Counted from the first letter of the stretch, positions 42,807-53,547 are shown. The stretch is DNA of 64,000 bases from Cladocopium goreaui (GCA_947184155.2 CAMXCT020002691.1:1-64000), one strand, 5' to 3'. Notes: generated by a model from the sequence alone, not told the origin. Numbers and translations: made by a program.

Positions 42807-42904
42807 CTGATATTTCACACACACATATATATATATATTTGTAAAGATATATGGGTTTTTAGATGATAAATATTTTTGCATATCCAATATATACAATTAA
42901 ACAC

Positions 42905-43029
42905 ACACATATATATTTGTATGTATGTATGTATGTATGTATGCATGCATGTATGTATGTATGTATGTATGTATGTACGTACGTACGTATGTATGCATGT
43001 TTGTATGTTGTATGTCTGTCTGTCAGTCA

Positions 43030-43071
<42 letters not shown>

Positions 43072-43100
43072 ATGTATGTATGTATGTATGTATGTATATG
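42905..43100. repeat. (GTAT)n and (GTCT)n tetranucleotide tract
   Basis: GTAT, GTAC and GTCT runs in series. The three open plus frames rich in Y, V and C are artefacts of a 4-bp repeat. Confidence 0.95.
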
Positions 43101-43220
43101 TGTGCTTATATATATATAGAAATATAATATGTAATCATGAACTATAGTGAGGTATGGTTATACCTTGTGAAACAATTGGGAATTGGTACATATATGCGAT
43201 ATGGTACTCGGTCCCCCAGA

Positions 43221-44615
43221 TCACAACTGTATACAGTCCTTTGAGTCGTCAGGATTGGGGGGGGTGTGGTCCCATGTCTCTGTGGCAGATCCCTTGCTCC
43301 CAGAACTTGTTGGGCCATCATCACCCACATTGGTCTTACCCTTGCCCGTCTCGTCGGTGGAGCCCTTGTAACCCTTGGTCACATCAGTCTTGCCCTTGGC
43401 ATAGTCCATGTTGTTCTTGCCCTTGGCATACTCAGTCTTGCCCTTGGAGAAATCACCCGACTTGGAACTGTAGCCCTTATAACCCTTGCTGTGATAGCCC
43501 ATCTTGTCCTGGTTGGCCTCGGTGTCGGCAGATCCACTGGACTTACCGGAACATTTTCCAACATTCCCACATTTGCTCTTACCCTTTCCCATCTCGTCGG
43601 TGGAGCCCTTGTAACCCTTGGTCACGTCGGTCTTGCCCTTGGCATAGTCCGGGTTGTTCTTGCCCTTGGCATACTCAGTCTTGCCCTTGGAGAAATCCCC
43701 CGACTTGGAATGGTAGCCCTTGGTGATATGGTTGCCCTTGGTCTCAGTGTCGTCATTCCCAGAATTCTGGTCCACATGACCCTTTTCCTTCCCAATTGAC
43801 TCATCGCAACTGCTTCCAACATCCCCACATTTTGTCTTTCCCTTTCCCATCTCTTCGGTGGAGCCCTTGTTGTAACCCTTGGTCACGTCGGTCTTGCCCT
43901 TGACAAAGTCCGTGTTGTTCTTGCCCTTGGCATACTCAGTTTTGCCGTAGCCCTTGGTGTTGTAGCCACTTGCGTGGTCACCCATGGTCTCAGTGTTGTC
44001 ATTCCCAGAAGTCTGGTCCACATGACCCTTTCCCTCATTTCCGCAACTGTTTCCAACCACCCCACATTTGGCCTTACCTTTTCCCATCTCTTCGGTGGAG
44101 CCCTTGTTGTAACCCTTGGTCACGTCGGCCTTGCCCTTGACATAGTCCGTGTTGTTCTTGCCCTTGGCATACTCAGTCTTGCCCTTGGAAAAATCCCCCG
44201 ACTTGGAACTATGATAACCCTTGGCATGATCACCTTTGGTCCCAGTCTTTTCATCAGCAGGTCCAGTTGACTTACCGGAACTTTTCCCAACATCGACACC
44301 ACTCGACTTGCCCTTCATGTCACCATGGCCTTTGTAACCCTTGGTTGGGTCGGTCTTGCCCTTGGTATAGCCACTGGAAATGTCAGGCTTGCCCTTGGCA
44401 CCCTTGTAGCTAACATCCACTATGCTATCATGATTGGGATCGGAGGATTTGCCGATGTGGGACGACTTGCTGGCACCCTTGGGTTTACCACCAAAGGGGT
44501 CACTTGTGTGGGTCTTGCCTCCCCCCTCAACGGTCACAGCTTTGCCTTTCATGAAGTCTGATTTCGACTTCCCCTTGGAAAGGTCACCTTTTGCTAGAGC
44601 GTAGCTGCTGGCCAT
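43221..44615 (-). CDS. tandem-repeat KGK protein
   Basis: About 460 codons open on the minus strand. The likely start is ATG near 44615 (GGCATGGCC), and the stop is at 43221. After a short N-terminus (MASSYALAKGDLSKGKSKSD), it holds about five imperfect repeats of roughly 60-75 residues. Each carries GDFSKGKTEYAKGKNN, then a KGK(T/A)DVTKGY core, then GKGK(T/A)KCG. Short KGK steps recur every 8-11 residues. The whole is basic, glycine-rich and probably unfolded, with one Cys per repeat. Regular lysines suggest binding to nucleic acid or polyanions. Repeat copies differ at synonymous sites, so the frame seems maintained. The antisense frames are shadows. Confidence 0.65.
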   Translation of the reverse strand: MASSYALAKGDLSKGKSKSDFMKGKAVTVEGGGKTHTSDPFGGKPKGASKSSHIGKSSDPNHDSIVDVSYKGAKGKPDISSGYTKGKTDPTKGYKGHGDMKGKSSGVDVGKSSGKSTGPADEKTGTKGDHAKGYHSSKSGDFSKGKTEYAKGKNNTDYVKGKADVTKGYNKGSTEEMGKGKAKCGVVGNSCGNEGKGHVDQTSGNDNTETMGDHASGYNTKGYGKTEYAKGKNNTDFVKGKTDVTKGYNKGSTEEMGKGKTKCGDVGSSCDESIGKEKGHVDQNSGNDDTETKGNHITKGYHSKSGDFSKGKTEYAKGKNNPDYAKGKTDVTKGYKGSTDEMGKGKSKCGNVGKCSGKSSGSADTEANQDKMGYHSKGYKGYSSKSGDFSKGKTEYAKGKNNMDYAKGKTDVTKGYKGSTDETGKGKTNVGDDGPTSSGSKGSATETWDHTPPNPDDSKDCIQL

Positions 44616-44689
44616 GCCCAACAGGTGAAAGGTCCTTTTAGCCTACATACAAATCACTTGATCAAAAATGTTGCAAAAGCTAGTGGGTG

Positions 44690-45055
44690 GCTATTGTGAA
44701 TCTGTAGAATGCTGTTGACACGAAATGCCACGAAATGATACGACATCTAGTGAAACAACATGTCCCTGGTACGTAAGAAGGTTCAAGTAGCCCACTTCAG
44801 GAATGGCAAATTTGGGGCACATGGCTGACACGTTTTGACACGTTTTCATGTCCCATATGATGCCGTTGACACGAAATGACACGAAATGACACGGTCCCCC
44901 GGGGTCCCAAAAAAAAGGTTCCTATAGCCCACTTCGGGAATGGCAAATTTGGGGCACGGGCTGACACGTTTTGACACGTTTTCATGTCCCATATGATGCC
45001 GTTGACACGAAATGACACGAAATGACACGGTCCCCCGGGTCCCCCCCAAAAATGT
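44690..45055. repeat. 136-bp repeats with inverted 10-mer units
   Basis: Two good copies and one poor copy of a unit with ATGTCCCATATGATGCCGTT, then three ACACGAAATG steps, then CCCCCGGG. The 10-mer is the reverse complement of that in the array that follows, so the two face each other. Confidence 0.85.
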
Positions 45056-45070
45056 TTTTTTGTTTGTTTC

Positions 45071-45665
45071 ATGTCATTCCGTGTCATTCCGTGTCATTCC
45101 GTGTCATGTCGTGTCATTCCATGTCACTCCGTGTCACTCCGTGTCATTCCATGTCATTCCGTGTCATTCCGTGTCATGTCGTGTCATTCCATGTCACTCC
45201 GTGTCACTCCGTGTCATTCCGTGTCATTTCGTGTCATTCTGTGTTATTCCGTGTCATTCCGTGTCATTCCGTGTCATTCCGTGTCATTCCGTGTCATTCC
45301 GTGTCATTCCGTGTCATTTCGTGTCATTCCGTGTCATTCCGTGTCATTCCGTGTCATTTCGTGTCATTCCGTGTCATTCCGTGTCATTCCGTGTCATTTC
45401 GTGTCATTTCGTGTCATTTCGTGTCATTCCGTGTCATTCCGTGTCATTCCGTGTCATTCCGTGTCATTCCGTGTCATTCCGTGTCATTCCGTGTCATTCC
45501 GTGTCATTTCGTGTCATTCCGTGTCATTCCGTGTCATTTCGTGTCATTTCGTGTCATTCCGTGTCATTCCGTGTCATTTCGTGTCATTCGGTGTCATTCG
45601 GTGTCATTCCGTGTCATTTCGTGTCATTTCGTGTCATTTCGTGTCATTCCGTGTCACTTATAGTC
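45071..45665. repeat. 10-bp array, GTGTCATTCC
   Basis: About 59 copies of GTGTCATTCC with variants (CATTTC, CATGTC, CACTCC). Three long plus frames (H/V/S/C/R-rich) span it because 10-mers rotate the frame; none is a gene. Confidence 0.98.
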
Positions 45666-46496
45666 ACTTCGTGGCAATTCGTGGCATTTCGTGTGCTACA
45701 TGATCATTCTGGCTCATATGGTTTGTATATGACAAGCCTGCGAATTTAAAACAAATCAATGAGCACGTGGTTTTATCCCCATGTAAGTCAGTGCAGTTGA
45801 CCTGCATCGATCAGATCTCCGGGCCTAACATGACATCACCTTAGCAACAAGTCTTATGTGATTTATCTTTAAAAGGCTTTGAGAATCCCAGCAACGATAT
45901 GTTCTCAGTGATGCCAAGCCCAGAAGGTAAATTAAGGTTCGCTAAAAATGGTTTAAATGATGCTTTCCAGCCCGCTGTCACTGGAATCATCGCCCACATC
46001 TTGAAAGCGCATTCCCTGGTCAGGAATTGGCTGTTGATCTTCCCTCTTCACCGACTGCATGTGCTCAGCAAGAACCTCACCCACCTTGGCTGCATGGGGG
46101 CAGGTATAGATCTCGAAAGGGTGTAATATGATATTCTATATATAAATATATTATAAATTATTATATAATATTTTCAATATATATACAATACATGTATGCG
46201 AATATATTCCTAAATAAATAAATGCACAAAGATATAGACAGATATCTTTAGTATTTTTGTGATTACTCTGATGTCCGATTGGCATATGAGCCAGAAGTAA
46301 ATCAAGATGATGATGGCTGTAAAAGGTTTCCTTATATAAACCGAAAAAGTAATCCAGAACACGAGGCTTATAATATATGGGTTGGTTTTGGGCTCCCCTC
46401 TAAAACTTCAAGAAATCCACTATATATATTGGATGGGGGTTTCAAAAATAATCATTTTTTGAAGCACAAGTTCAAGGCAAAATTCCTTACCCATCA

Positions 46497-46575
46497 TCTT
46501 AAACCAAGCGACGCGGATACCCAGGTTTCCCGGGTATTGTTGGGTGGACCGGAGGTGCTTCCCACCAATCTTGGG
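46497..46575 (-). CDS. PC/IEQP-family gene (block 2), 3' exon
   Basis: The minus frame reads PKIGGKHLRSTQQYPGNLGI, then RVAWF. The 'L-R/K-S-T-Q-x-Y-P' motif is, as I recall, the usual end of the family whose main exon lies at 47.5-48.0 kb. Confidence 0.55.
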
Positions 46576-46804
46576 GATCTGTAGGGTACAATTGTTAAAG
46601 CTGAAATTGAAAGACAGTAATTACAAACATCAGATGAATAGACTGTGCGACACTTTGTCGTGAATGGACTGACAGCCCCGACATAGATATATTTGTAAAC
46701 CAAAATAAATCCACTATAAATCTGGGTGTATCCAACCTTTTAAGCAATGATATATACGAAGTTTTCAGATTTAGTTGTAACCCCATTTGCTAACAATTTA
46801 CTTG

Positions 46805-46930
46805 ACAGGGTGATCCCCCATGTCTGAGTATCTTACAACCCGTTTCCGTCCAGCACGATCCAAGTAAGTACGCGCAATGTTCAGCTTCAAGAAGGAGCGA
46901 ATGCGTCGGAGTTGTTGCCTGTATGCCGGG
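46805..46930 (-). CDS. PC/IEQP-family gene (block 2), middle exon
   Basis: The minus frame reads LHPAYRQQLRRIRSFLKLNI, then ARTYLDRAGRKRVVRYSDMG. Basic. It corresponds to the block-1 exon at 20.25-20.40 kb. Confidence 0.5.
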
Positions 46931-47510
46931 TGTAAACCCCATGGGCGCAAAAAAACAAATGAGCGGAAGTGAAGGTTTTTCCTGTTTCTTGGAAGTGTTT
47001 GACATGAAACTTCAATTTGGAACAAAACCATATCATTTTTGTACAAAAATGTGGGAGCACCACTGCACCCATGCAATCACCTCCTGAACCTGAATGGCGT
47101 GATATCCACAAGGTTTTCCAAGAAAGGTGCAGTTCCATAAAGAATCACCTCAGATTTGGGCTGGTGAATAATATGTATCAACCAGACCTGGGAGTATATA
47201 TAAGGATATATATATAATATATAGGAAAGGGATTGTAGATTACAACTTTAACTGATTGGCTATTTGGTGGGTTTGGCCACTTGAAAGATAACATAATGTG
47301 GGTATATAATAAAAACCAAATCTGTAGAAAACATGGATATTTGTCATCAGTGCTGATGGGTTGCTGGCTTCAATGTAGGTGCAAAATACCCTCCAAGGGA
47401 GCATTGGCCCATACGTGCTCCATGACGTAGCAGGAGCTTCTTAGTTGGGCAGTCCAAATATAGGGCAGTTAGTGAGGGTGAAATTATTTTCATGGAAACC
47501 TATATATGCT

Positions 47511-48000
47511 TCACCCAAAGTTCCGGTTTATCAAAGGGTTACCAAAATCTTGTGAACAGGGTTCCACCAAAAGAATATCCAAAAAGATGCAAGGATCTTT
47601 CAGAGGCTTGTATTGAAATAACAGGCTGCTCTGGGGCTGCTCAATAATGTAGAATACCTTTTTGCGGAAGCACAGCTCCAACCTAGCAATTTGAGAGATG
47701 CCTATGACTGCATTGCCTTTGGATACAACTGTGACTTTGCAGGCGTTTCTTTGGCAGCATTTTAAACCCTGATTAAGAGACTGACATCTAACAAAGCCTG
47801 CGGGCAAGACGGTTGCCGATCTGTGTGCAGCGTTTTTCGCTCCACCCCTGTGGCCGTAGATACGACCGCATGGATGAACCCATACTCCTAAGTTTCGCAT
47901 ATATGGTTGTACAACGAAAACTCTTTGAATGCAAAGCAATCTGAATAAACCAAGTGTCATCCATACCCAGCTGCTGCATGGAATGGCGAACCATGCGCAT
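47511..48000 (-). CDS. PC/IEQP-family gene (block 2), main exons
   Basis: Two overlapping minus frames, 47788-48000 (MVRHSMQQLGMDDTWFIQIA) and 47511-47960, share this stretch. The second ends with GISQIARLELCFRKKVFYII, then EQPQSSLLFQYKPLKD. The IEQP element matches LIENPGNSK of block 1 at 20.8 kb. The PC element is not visible in frame, so this copy may be broken or split by an intron I did not place. Confidence 0.45.
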
Positions 48001-48595
48001 CCACTTTGTTTCAGGTGGCGAATCTCAGCCAGTTACATGGGGCACCAATCAATGGAAGTTTAAACATTGTCCAGTGCATCTTTGGTATTTTTAGTATCCA
48101 CTGCCACCAGAGTAACATAATTCAGGCACAATAAGAAACCAAAGCTGGACAGGAGGTTCATCTTCCGACTGTAGTCAACCTTGGGTGAAGTTTGCACTAG
48201 CCAGGGCCACCCAAACTAACAAGTTTTCCCATGGTTAAAAAGTTTATGACCATGTGCATATGATGACCTTATGTCTTTAAACACGGTTGCAGTCATGGTA
48301 CATCAAAAGCTCGGCTCTTCAGGCCTGCAAGTTGAACTCCACTGTGAAGAATATGTTGTCCTGCTAGCTGGGCAAAATAGGCACCATTTAGGAGAACACA
48401 TAAACCCCAAACAATTTTTTAGCTAAGCATCACAGACTTTCTACGGGGCAATTTTTGATGAACTATTGATAAGCTATACTCATATCAAAGCAACCCCCAA
48501 AGCCCGATCAAACCTGCACAGATCTCGCAGAAGTCAGTGATCTGCGAAGGGTCGCCAACTTCACCCAAACCTTAGTCAAGGTGGGTATATATAAC

Positions 48596-48770
48596 TAATC
48601 TGTCTATCTATCTATCTATCTATCCATCTATCTTTCCATCTATCTTTCCATCTATCTATCTATCTATCTATCTATCTAGCCGTCTATCTATTTGTCTATC
48701 TATCTGTCTATCTGTCTATATATATATATGTATACCTACTTATCCGTCTATCTACTTATCTACATTCGGG
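48596..48770. repeat. (CTAT)n tract
   Basis: CTAT/CTGT runs, opposite in sense to the GATA tract at 36.9 kb. Confidence 0.85.
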
Positions 48771-48784
48771 TAACCATTTTTGTT

Positions 48785-49240
48785 TGTAGTGGTAAAGACA
48801 ATTTGTAGCCATTATTTTTTGGATCCTGTATTTTAATTTGCCAAGGGGCTCTTCACGAGAATGGTAAGAATCACCGCGAGCTTGGAGTATTGCATTTTGG
48901 GTTCCACGTGCTGGGGGAACTTTGATCCAGATCTGAGGAATGTGGTGAACACCAACATCAAGTTCACTTATGCGCTGGACATCAACATCAAGTTCACTTA
49001 TGTTATGGACATCAACATCAAGTTCACTTATGCTGTGGACATCATCAAACTGGAGAGCAGGACTGCCGGATTCTCCAAACAAACATAGGAGGGTCACTCC
49101 ATTCTGATGAGATTCGGTTTTGTTTTCCATGTGCATTCGCAACACGAGATACCATGTTGTGATCGGATCAGCCTTGCTGATCCTCACCCCCGACACAATT
49201 GGCCGCACAGGCCCCACAAACACAATTTGTATGCGTGTGG
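48785..49240 (-). CDS. block-2 exon with three ISELDV repeats
   Basis: The minus frame reads ISKADPITTWYLVLRMHMEN, then three 9-residue repeats of the type V-x-x-ISELDVD (48.95-49.04 kb), then PARGTQNAILQARGDSYHSR. The repeat is a 27-bp tandem at DNA level, and the frame stays open through it. Confidence 0.5.
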
Positions 49241-49719
49241 ATTCACACACACACACCTTGGAACGAAAGATGTTGAAAAATCTATTGCAGCCTAGGTGAA
49301 CCTCCTGCGTTTTTGTTCTGTTGGGGTCATGGATTCCACGATCGCACGGCGTTCGTCACTGATACGCCACCTAGCCGGGAAAAATATTGATCAGAAAAAA
49401 TCTTGAACAGGGCCAAACCCAACCTTTTTATGAGCTGTGTGAACTTCAGAAACTGTGAGGGCACCTGTCCTCCCTTTGCCTGGCCGTCAAGCCCTCTCCG
49501 GAATCCAACCTAGGCCACCAAGTGTTGCGTACTGTTCAAGGAATTGTATATCTGAAAACATAGGGGCCCTATACATCATAAAATATCGGCCAATGAGCAT
49601 TTGGAGAAACATAATTTGTACGATAGGTTGGACCAAACAGATGATGCGGCATTTTCATGGGTCAACAACAACTTGCATGTCTATTTGTTTCCACATGGAG
49701 TAAAGAACGAAAGATATAC

Positions 49720-50040
49720 CATCTTCTTTTAACTGGCCTAGAAACAAGGTCTGCAAGTACGCCGCTTTGGCCATAGCATAAGGTGTTTTCGCCTTCGTGG
49801 CAGCCTTCCCTTTTCCACGGCCCTTGCCTTTGGTGCTCTTGGTACCCTTGGCACCCTTGCCCCGACCTTTGGATCCTTTTCCTTTACCTTTAGATCCCTC
49901 GGCTTTGGCTGGAGCGCGAGATTCCTTGCGCGCAGCCACCAGGAGACGCTGGCTGTGTGGAGTAATGGGCTTCTGCTTCCCAAAGACGCGCGTGAGGACC
50001 ACTGGAGGGATTGAAGAAACTGGTGCTTTCACCTCCAAAT
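49720..50040 (-). CDS. block-2 exon, KGKGK-rich
   Basis: Opens after TAATTTGGAG, donor AAGATG/GTATAT. Reads VKAPVSSIPPVVLTRVFGKQ, then a run of KGKGKGSKGRGKGAKG, then AKTPYAMAKAAYLQTLFLGQ. The basic middle would bind nucleic acid or polyanions by charge. Confidence 0.6.
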
Positions 50041-50289
50041 TAAATTCTGCCTTGGTTCATACAAGTACTTTTTGATTTGAAACCCAGTTAAATCACACGA
50101 CATGAGGTGAATTGAATTTTCAGTTGAAATTGCAATCAAGTGGCTGGGCGGGCAGTAGATCGTTCTTTCGATGTGTCCTATGTTTACACTATACATATAT
50201 ATATATATATGTGTGTGTGTACAAAGAAACCGGTGGTTATGACAATCTTAAGTTCAATTCCTGGGTGCGAAAGCCTTTTGGGATATTGG

Positions 50290-50468
50290 GAAATATGTTG
50301 GGGCAGTCCTTCTTAACGGCAGTTGCTCCATAGGCATGCAGCTTCCTTGATACCAGCTGTACTGACACTGATATTTTTCCCACAAAAAACTTTCGGTGCT
50401 GAGGCAGAATGAGTTGAGTCCCCGACTCTTTGTTTTCCGCGTTCTTCCAAGACGAAGAGTCCTGCACA
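50290..50468 (-). CDS. block-2 exon
   Basis: Opens after CTTGTGCAG. One frame reads DSSSWKNAENKESGTQLILP, then QHRKFFVGKISVSVQLVSRK. A second minus frame is also open, so the choice is not firm. Confidence 0.4.
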
Positions 50469-50769
50469 AGTGGCAAACTAGTCTGCCTATAGTATGACAG
50501 CCATGTAGTATCCACCAGCTTTAAATCTTGGGACCGGCAGATATACAGTATATACAGTATTGAAACATATATCTAGGGGAAGAAACGAACATGGTCCTTA
50601 TCTTCTGGTTCCGCATCAGGTCCGGGAACACCATCTGAGCTACCTTAGTAGCATTACTGTAGTATTTAGTGTTTTTTGGATGCTATTTCACGGAAAATGA
50701 CACAAACAATTTTATGCAATGACTTTATTACCGGTTTTCAGAATTTCATTTCTGTCAGGGTACCAGCTG

Positions 50770-50850
50770 TGGGATCCAGGACGTGCAAATCCTCTGCACA
50801 TCCACCAGGCCCAGCAACCGATGACTTGGTGCCACCTGAGTTACTAGCTG
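50770..50850 (-). CDS. block-2 micro-exon
   Basis: The minus frame reads SNSGGTKSSVAGPGGCAEDL, then HVLDPTAG, before GCTG/GTACCC. Confidence 0.4.
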
Positions 50851-50914
50851 ATCGAAAAATTACAGGGACCAACAAATTCAATTAACTTTTTACCAGATGG
50901 ACATGAATCTAACT

Positions 50915-51008
50915 ATCTCAATCAAGGAACTGGCCGGTTCATTGGGGGCATGCTCAGCATCGGTCCCATGCAGGGGAAACACATGAGGCTCACTCCAGTC
51001 ATAGCCAC
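50915..51008 (-). CDS. W-rich micro-exon 1 (most 3')
   Basis: Acceptor CTCTAG. Reads GYDWSEPHVFPLHGTDAEHA, then PNEPASSL. Member of an array of similar micro-exons at 50.9-52.2 kb, each opening with AG/G and carrying W with D, E and P. Confidence 0.55.
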
Positions 51009-51057
51009 CTAGAGAACAGGTCAGATGGTTTCTGGACAAGGTAGGTTTAAGTACTTT

Positions 51058-51139
51058 TTAATCAAGGGGCTCCAATCGCCATCATTGGCTTCTTCTGGGT
51101 AGATGGCCACAGCGTATTCGTTCGACTGATCAGGGTCAC
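51058..51139 (-). CDS. W-rich micro-exon 2
   Basis: Acceptor AACTTAG. Reads DPDQSNEYAVAIYPEEANDG, then DWSPL. Confidence 0.55.
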
Positions 51140-51192
51140 CTAAGTTTGAACTGTGAATGTAAAACTGTTTTGGTTTGAATTTTATCACATAC

Positions 51193-51275
51193 ATTCAAGG
51201 TGCTTGGCCAATATCCCATGTCGTAATCCGCATTTTGCCCCGAGGGCAAGCCAGGCAAACTCCAATCAAAGCCAC
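51193..51275 (-). CDS. W-rich micro-exon 3
   Basis: Acceptor GGCCCAG, donor TTGAAT/GTATGT. Reads GFDWSLPGLPSGQNADYDMG, then YWPSTLN. Its first bases (GTGGCTTTGATTGGAG) closely match micro-exon 1 (GTGGCTATGACTGGAG). Confidence 0.6.
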
Positions 51276-51339
51276 CTGGGCCCAATGGTGCAACCAAACC
51301 AACTCTTGTTTTCTTTCCTGTTTACAAAAAAACAATCAC

Positions 51340-51416
51340 GGGGCTTGTAGAATATCCCGGTTTAATGTCGGGTTCACCATTGAAACGCATATCGGGTTGT
51401 CTCCATTCCATGTAAT
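51340..51416 (-). CDS. W-rich micro-exon 4
   Basis: Acceptor TCTCAG, donor GCCCC/GTGATT. Reads YMEWRQPDMRFNGEPDIKPG. Confidence 0.55.
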
Positions 51417-51548
51417 CTGAGAACGGAAGCACCATTTTATGGCACAAATTTAAAAAAGGCTTTGAACATATCCAGCTTGGGCATCTTTTCCCCAAAATTC
51501 ATCCAAAAAAAAACCCAGATTCCAAGAGCAGCAAATATCAAAGTAAAC

Positions 51549-51625
51549 CCTGGTTTCCCAGCCTCCCCAGTTTCCAGCAGTCTGAGTCTCGGCGATAGGT
51601 GCACTTGGCTTCATCTCGCTGTCAC
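51549..51625 (-). CDS. W-rich micro-exon 5
   Basis: Acceptor GGCCCAG, donor CAGG/GTTTAC. Reads DSEMKPSAPIAETQTAGNWG, then GWET. Confidence 0.55.
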
Positions 51626-51677
51626 CTGGGCCAAGGACCCATGGGGGACCCTTCATGGGAAAGTAGGAAGTATTTAC

Positions 51678-51742
51678 AGTTAAGGGGCTTTGCCAATAGG
51701 TGGTCTGGTCCAGATTCTCGGGCTGGTCCCAAGTGTTGCTGC
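51678..51742 (-). CDS. W-rich micro-exon 6
   Basis: Acceptor TTCTTAG, donor TAACT/GTAAAT. Reads SNTWDQPENLDQTTYWQSPL. Confidence 0.55.
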
Positions 51743-51821
51743 CTAAGAAGTGGATGTATACAATGTTTACAACATAGTGGGGGATGCGCAAGCAGAGAAA
51801 TAATATATTTATATTCATTCG

Positions 51822-51881
51822 AGGTTCTTGGCCAATGTTCCTCGCTGGTGGTCACATGGTGCAAGGGCTCGTTCCAATCGC
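51822..51881 (-). CDS. W-rich micro-exon 7
   Basis: Acceptor CATGCAG. Reads DWNEPLHHVTTSEEHWPRTS. Confidence 0.55.
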
Positions 51882-51944
51882 CTGCATGGCACATAAATTA
51901 TATATAAGATATATATGTTTCAAAAGACATGGAAGTTCTAACTA

Positions 51945-52015
51945 TCCAGCTATAGGGTCAGTGCCTGGATATCCATGGTTCGTGTCCCAGGGATCGCCTT
52001 GCTTCCACCAATCTT
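51945..52015 (-). CDS. W-rich micro-exon 8
   Basis: The minus frame reads DWWKQGDPWDTNHGYPGTDP. Confidence 0.45.
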
Positions 52016-52164
52016 GCTCACCTCAGCTGATGCAGGAAACCCCGAAGTTCTATTCCTTCAACACCAATTGTCCCAAATATAAAGGTTGATGTTCTATGAA
52101 AGAATGATGGTACTTCCTATCAAGGGAATTGGATTTGGATGTACATGTTGGAGGTTCTTAATAT

Positions 52165-52235
52165 GAATCAAAGGGGCCTGACCACTCTTCAGAGTCAGCC
52201 ACCATGGCCACATCAGACTCCCGACTCTCACCTTG
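52165..52235 (-). CDS. W-rich micro-exon 9
   Basis: The minus frame reads GESRESDVAMVADSEEWSGP. Confidence 0.45.
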
Positions 52236-52432
52236 ATTGGACAATTGGGTATATATATATATATATATATGTATATGATTTTTTGGTTGCCAAATGGTAC
52301 CACACCTTCAACACAAATGCAAACCATTCAGGAATGTTCAATATTGTTGTTGATTATCAAGGGGTTTGGGAAACATTGTCCAACAATGAAAAATATGATT
52401 TGCATGGTATCAACACAAGTGTTCATTCTTTC

Positions 52433-53547
52433 ATTCAAGGAACAAACTGCCTGGTCCATGATGGCTTCCAGTTCGTCGGAGAAATCCTCTTGTTCATGTC
52501 CTTCCAAGTCCTCTCTAAAGTCCCACCCATAGTTGTCGCCCCAAGCATCACCTGTCCCCGCAAAGTCACCCCACGCAGAATCACCAGCGTAGGGCTCGCC
52601 TGTGTGGGTTTCAACATGGTCCTTCAGGTCATGGCTCTGGAGGTCATGGTCCCACATAGGGTCCTTCAGGTCGTGGTCCCCCTCCATCAGGTCATGGTCC
52701 CCCATAGGGTCCTTCAGGTCATGGTCCCCCTCCTTCAGGTCATGGTCCCCCATAGGGTCTTTCAGGTCATGGTCCCCCATAGGTTCATCACCTTCGGTTT
52801 CCGACTCTAATTCCTCAAAGTCATAAATTGCACGGCGAACTTCAAGGGGGAATTGGTTTCTGGCAGGGGTGAATTTGAGCTCATTCTGGCCAACGAAGTC
52901 GATCAAGAAACCCCCTCCAAGAACAGAGCAATTCCACCAATCGGGGTTTGAAACCATCACCTGTTCCAAATCCTTCTGCCATGTTTTGGAAAAGGACACA
53001 GTTCCCACCACTTCTGTTTGGCAAAAACCATGAGTGTTGTCTATGACAGCTCTAGTGGTCTCTGGGCCATTGGGGTAAAGCTCGGAGTCACCAAGTTGGT
53101 TGTCCGGAGGCATTGGAGTTTCACCAAGGTAGGTAACAGACTCATCGGCTTCCCAAGACCCTTGGCCAGTTTCCACCAACCACATGGCGAAATCTTGCAT
53201 GTCAGCCAATGGGTCCCCCTCAGCGTCACCCCAAACATAATCCTCAACTTGATCCAAACCATAGTAACTCTTGTGGAGCCATTTGATAAACGAAGAGAAA
53301 TCTGGATGGTTTCGGGCCCTTTCAACTTCGTCAAGACAACATGGTTGGCCTTCACCGTCCATTCCCAAGGTTTCATCCCTGGATAAATTCCAGTAATCCA
53401 ACTTCGGGGTCTCGTCATCATCAAGAGTAGTCGGGGCAGGGCTTGCAAAGGTAGTTTGATTCCAAGTATGCCAGCATGAACCAGGAGATGCTGTGGTAGA
53501 GGCTTCCCATTCCTTTTCTGTTTTTGGATCCGACCACCAAAAAAATC
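52433..53547 (-). CDS. block-2 large acidic exon with GDHDLKDPM repeats
   Basis: The minus frame is open for about 370 codons, opening after TTCAACAAG. It starts with a W/S/T-rich part (DPKTEKEWEASTTASPGSCW), then a mixed part (SSFIKWLHKSYYGLDQVEDY; NPDWWNCSVLGGGFLIDF). Then come five or six imperfect copies of GDHDLKDPM or GDHDLKE at about 52625-52785, then a D/E/W-rich end (WGDFAGTGDAWGDNYGWDF). Strongly acidic. The 3' limit is uncertain. It lies in the same row as the W-rich micro-exons and is probably part of the same protein. Plus-strand frames here are shadows. Confidence 0.65.

Noticed and set aside
42863-43147. Cysteine/tyrosine/valine-rich plus frames
   Set aside because: Produced by (GTAT)n and (GTCT)n tetranucleotides, open in all three frames.
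43154-43799. Plus-strand frames rich in S/P/C/W and L/V/G
   Set aside because: Antisense of the KGK-repeat gene, whose minus frame runs 1.4 kb.
45012-45749. Three long overlapping plus-strand frames rich in R, V, I, C, H, S and F
   Set aside because: They are created by a 10-bp repeat (GTGTCATTCC) that rotates through all frames without stops; no non-repeat coding sequence flanks them.
52139-52810. 223-codon plus-strand frame with VMVPHRVLQ repeats
   Set aside because: Antisense of the GDHDLKDPM-repeat exon; the minus frame extends much further and is flanked by related exons.
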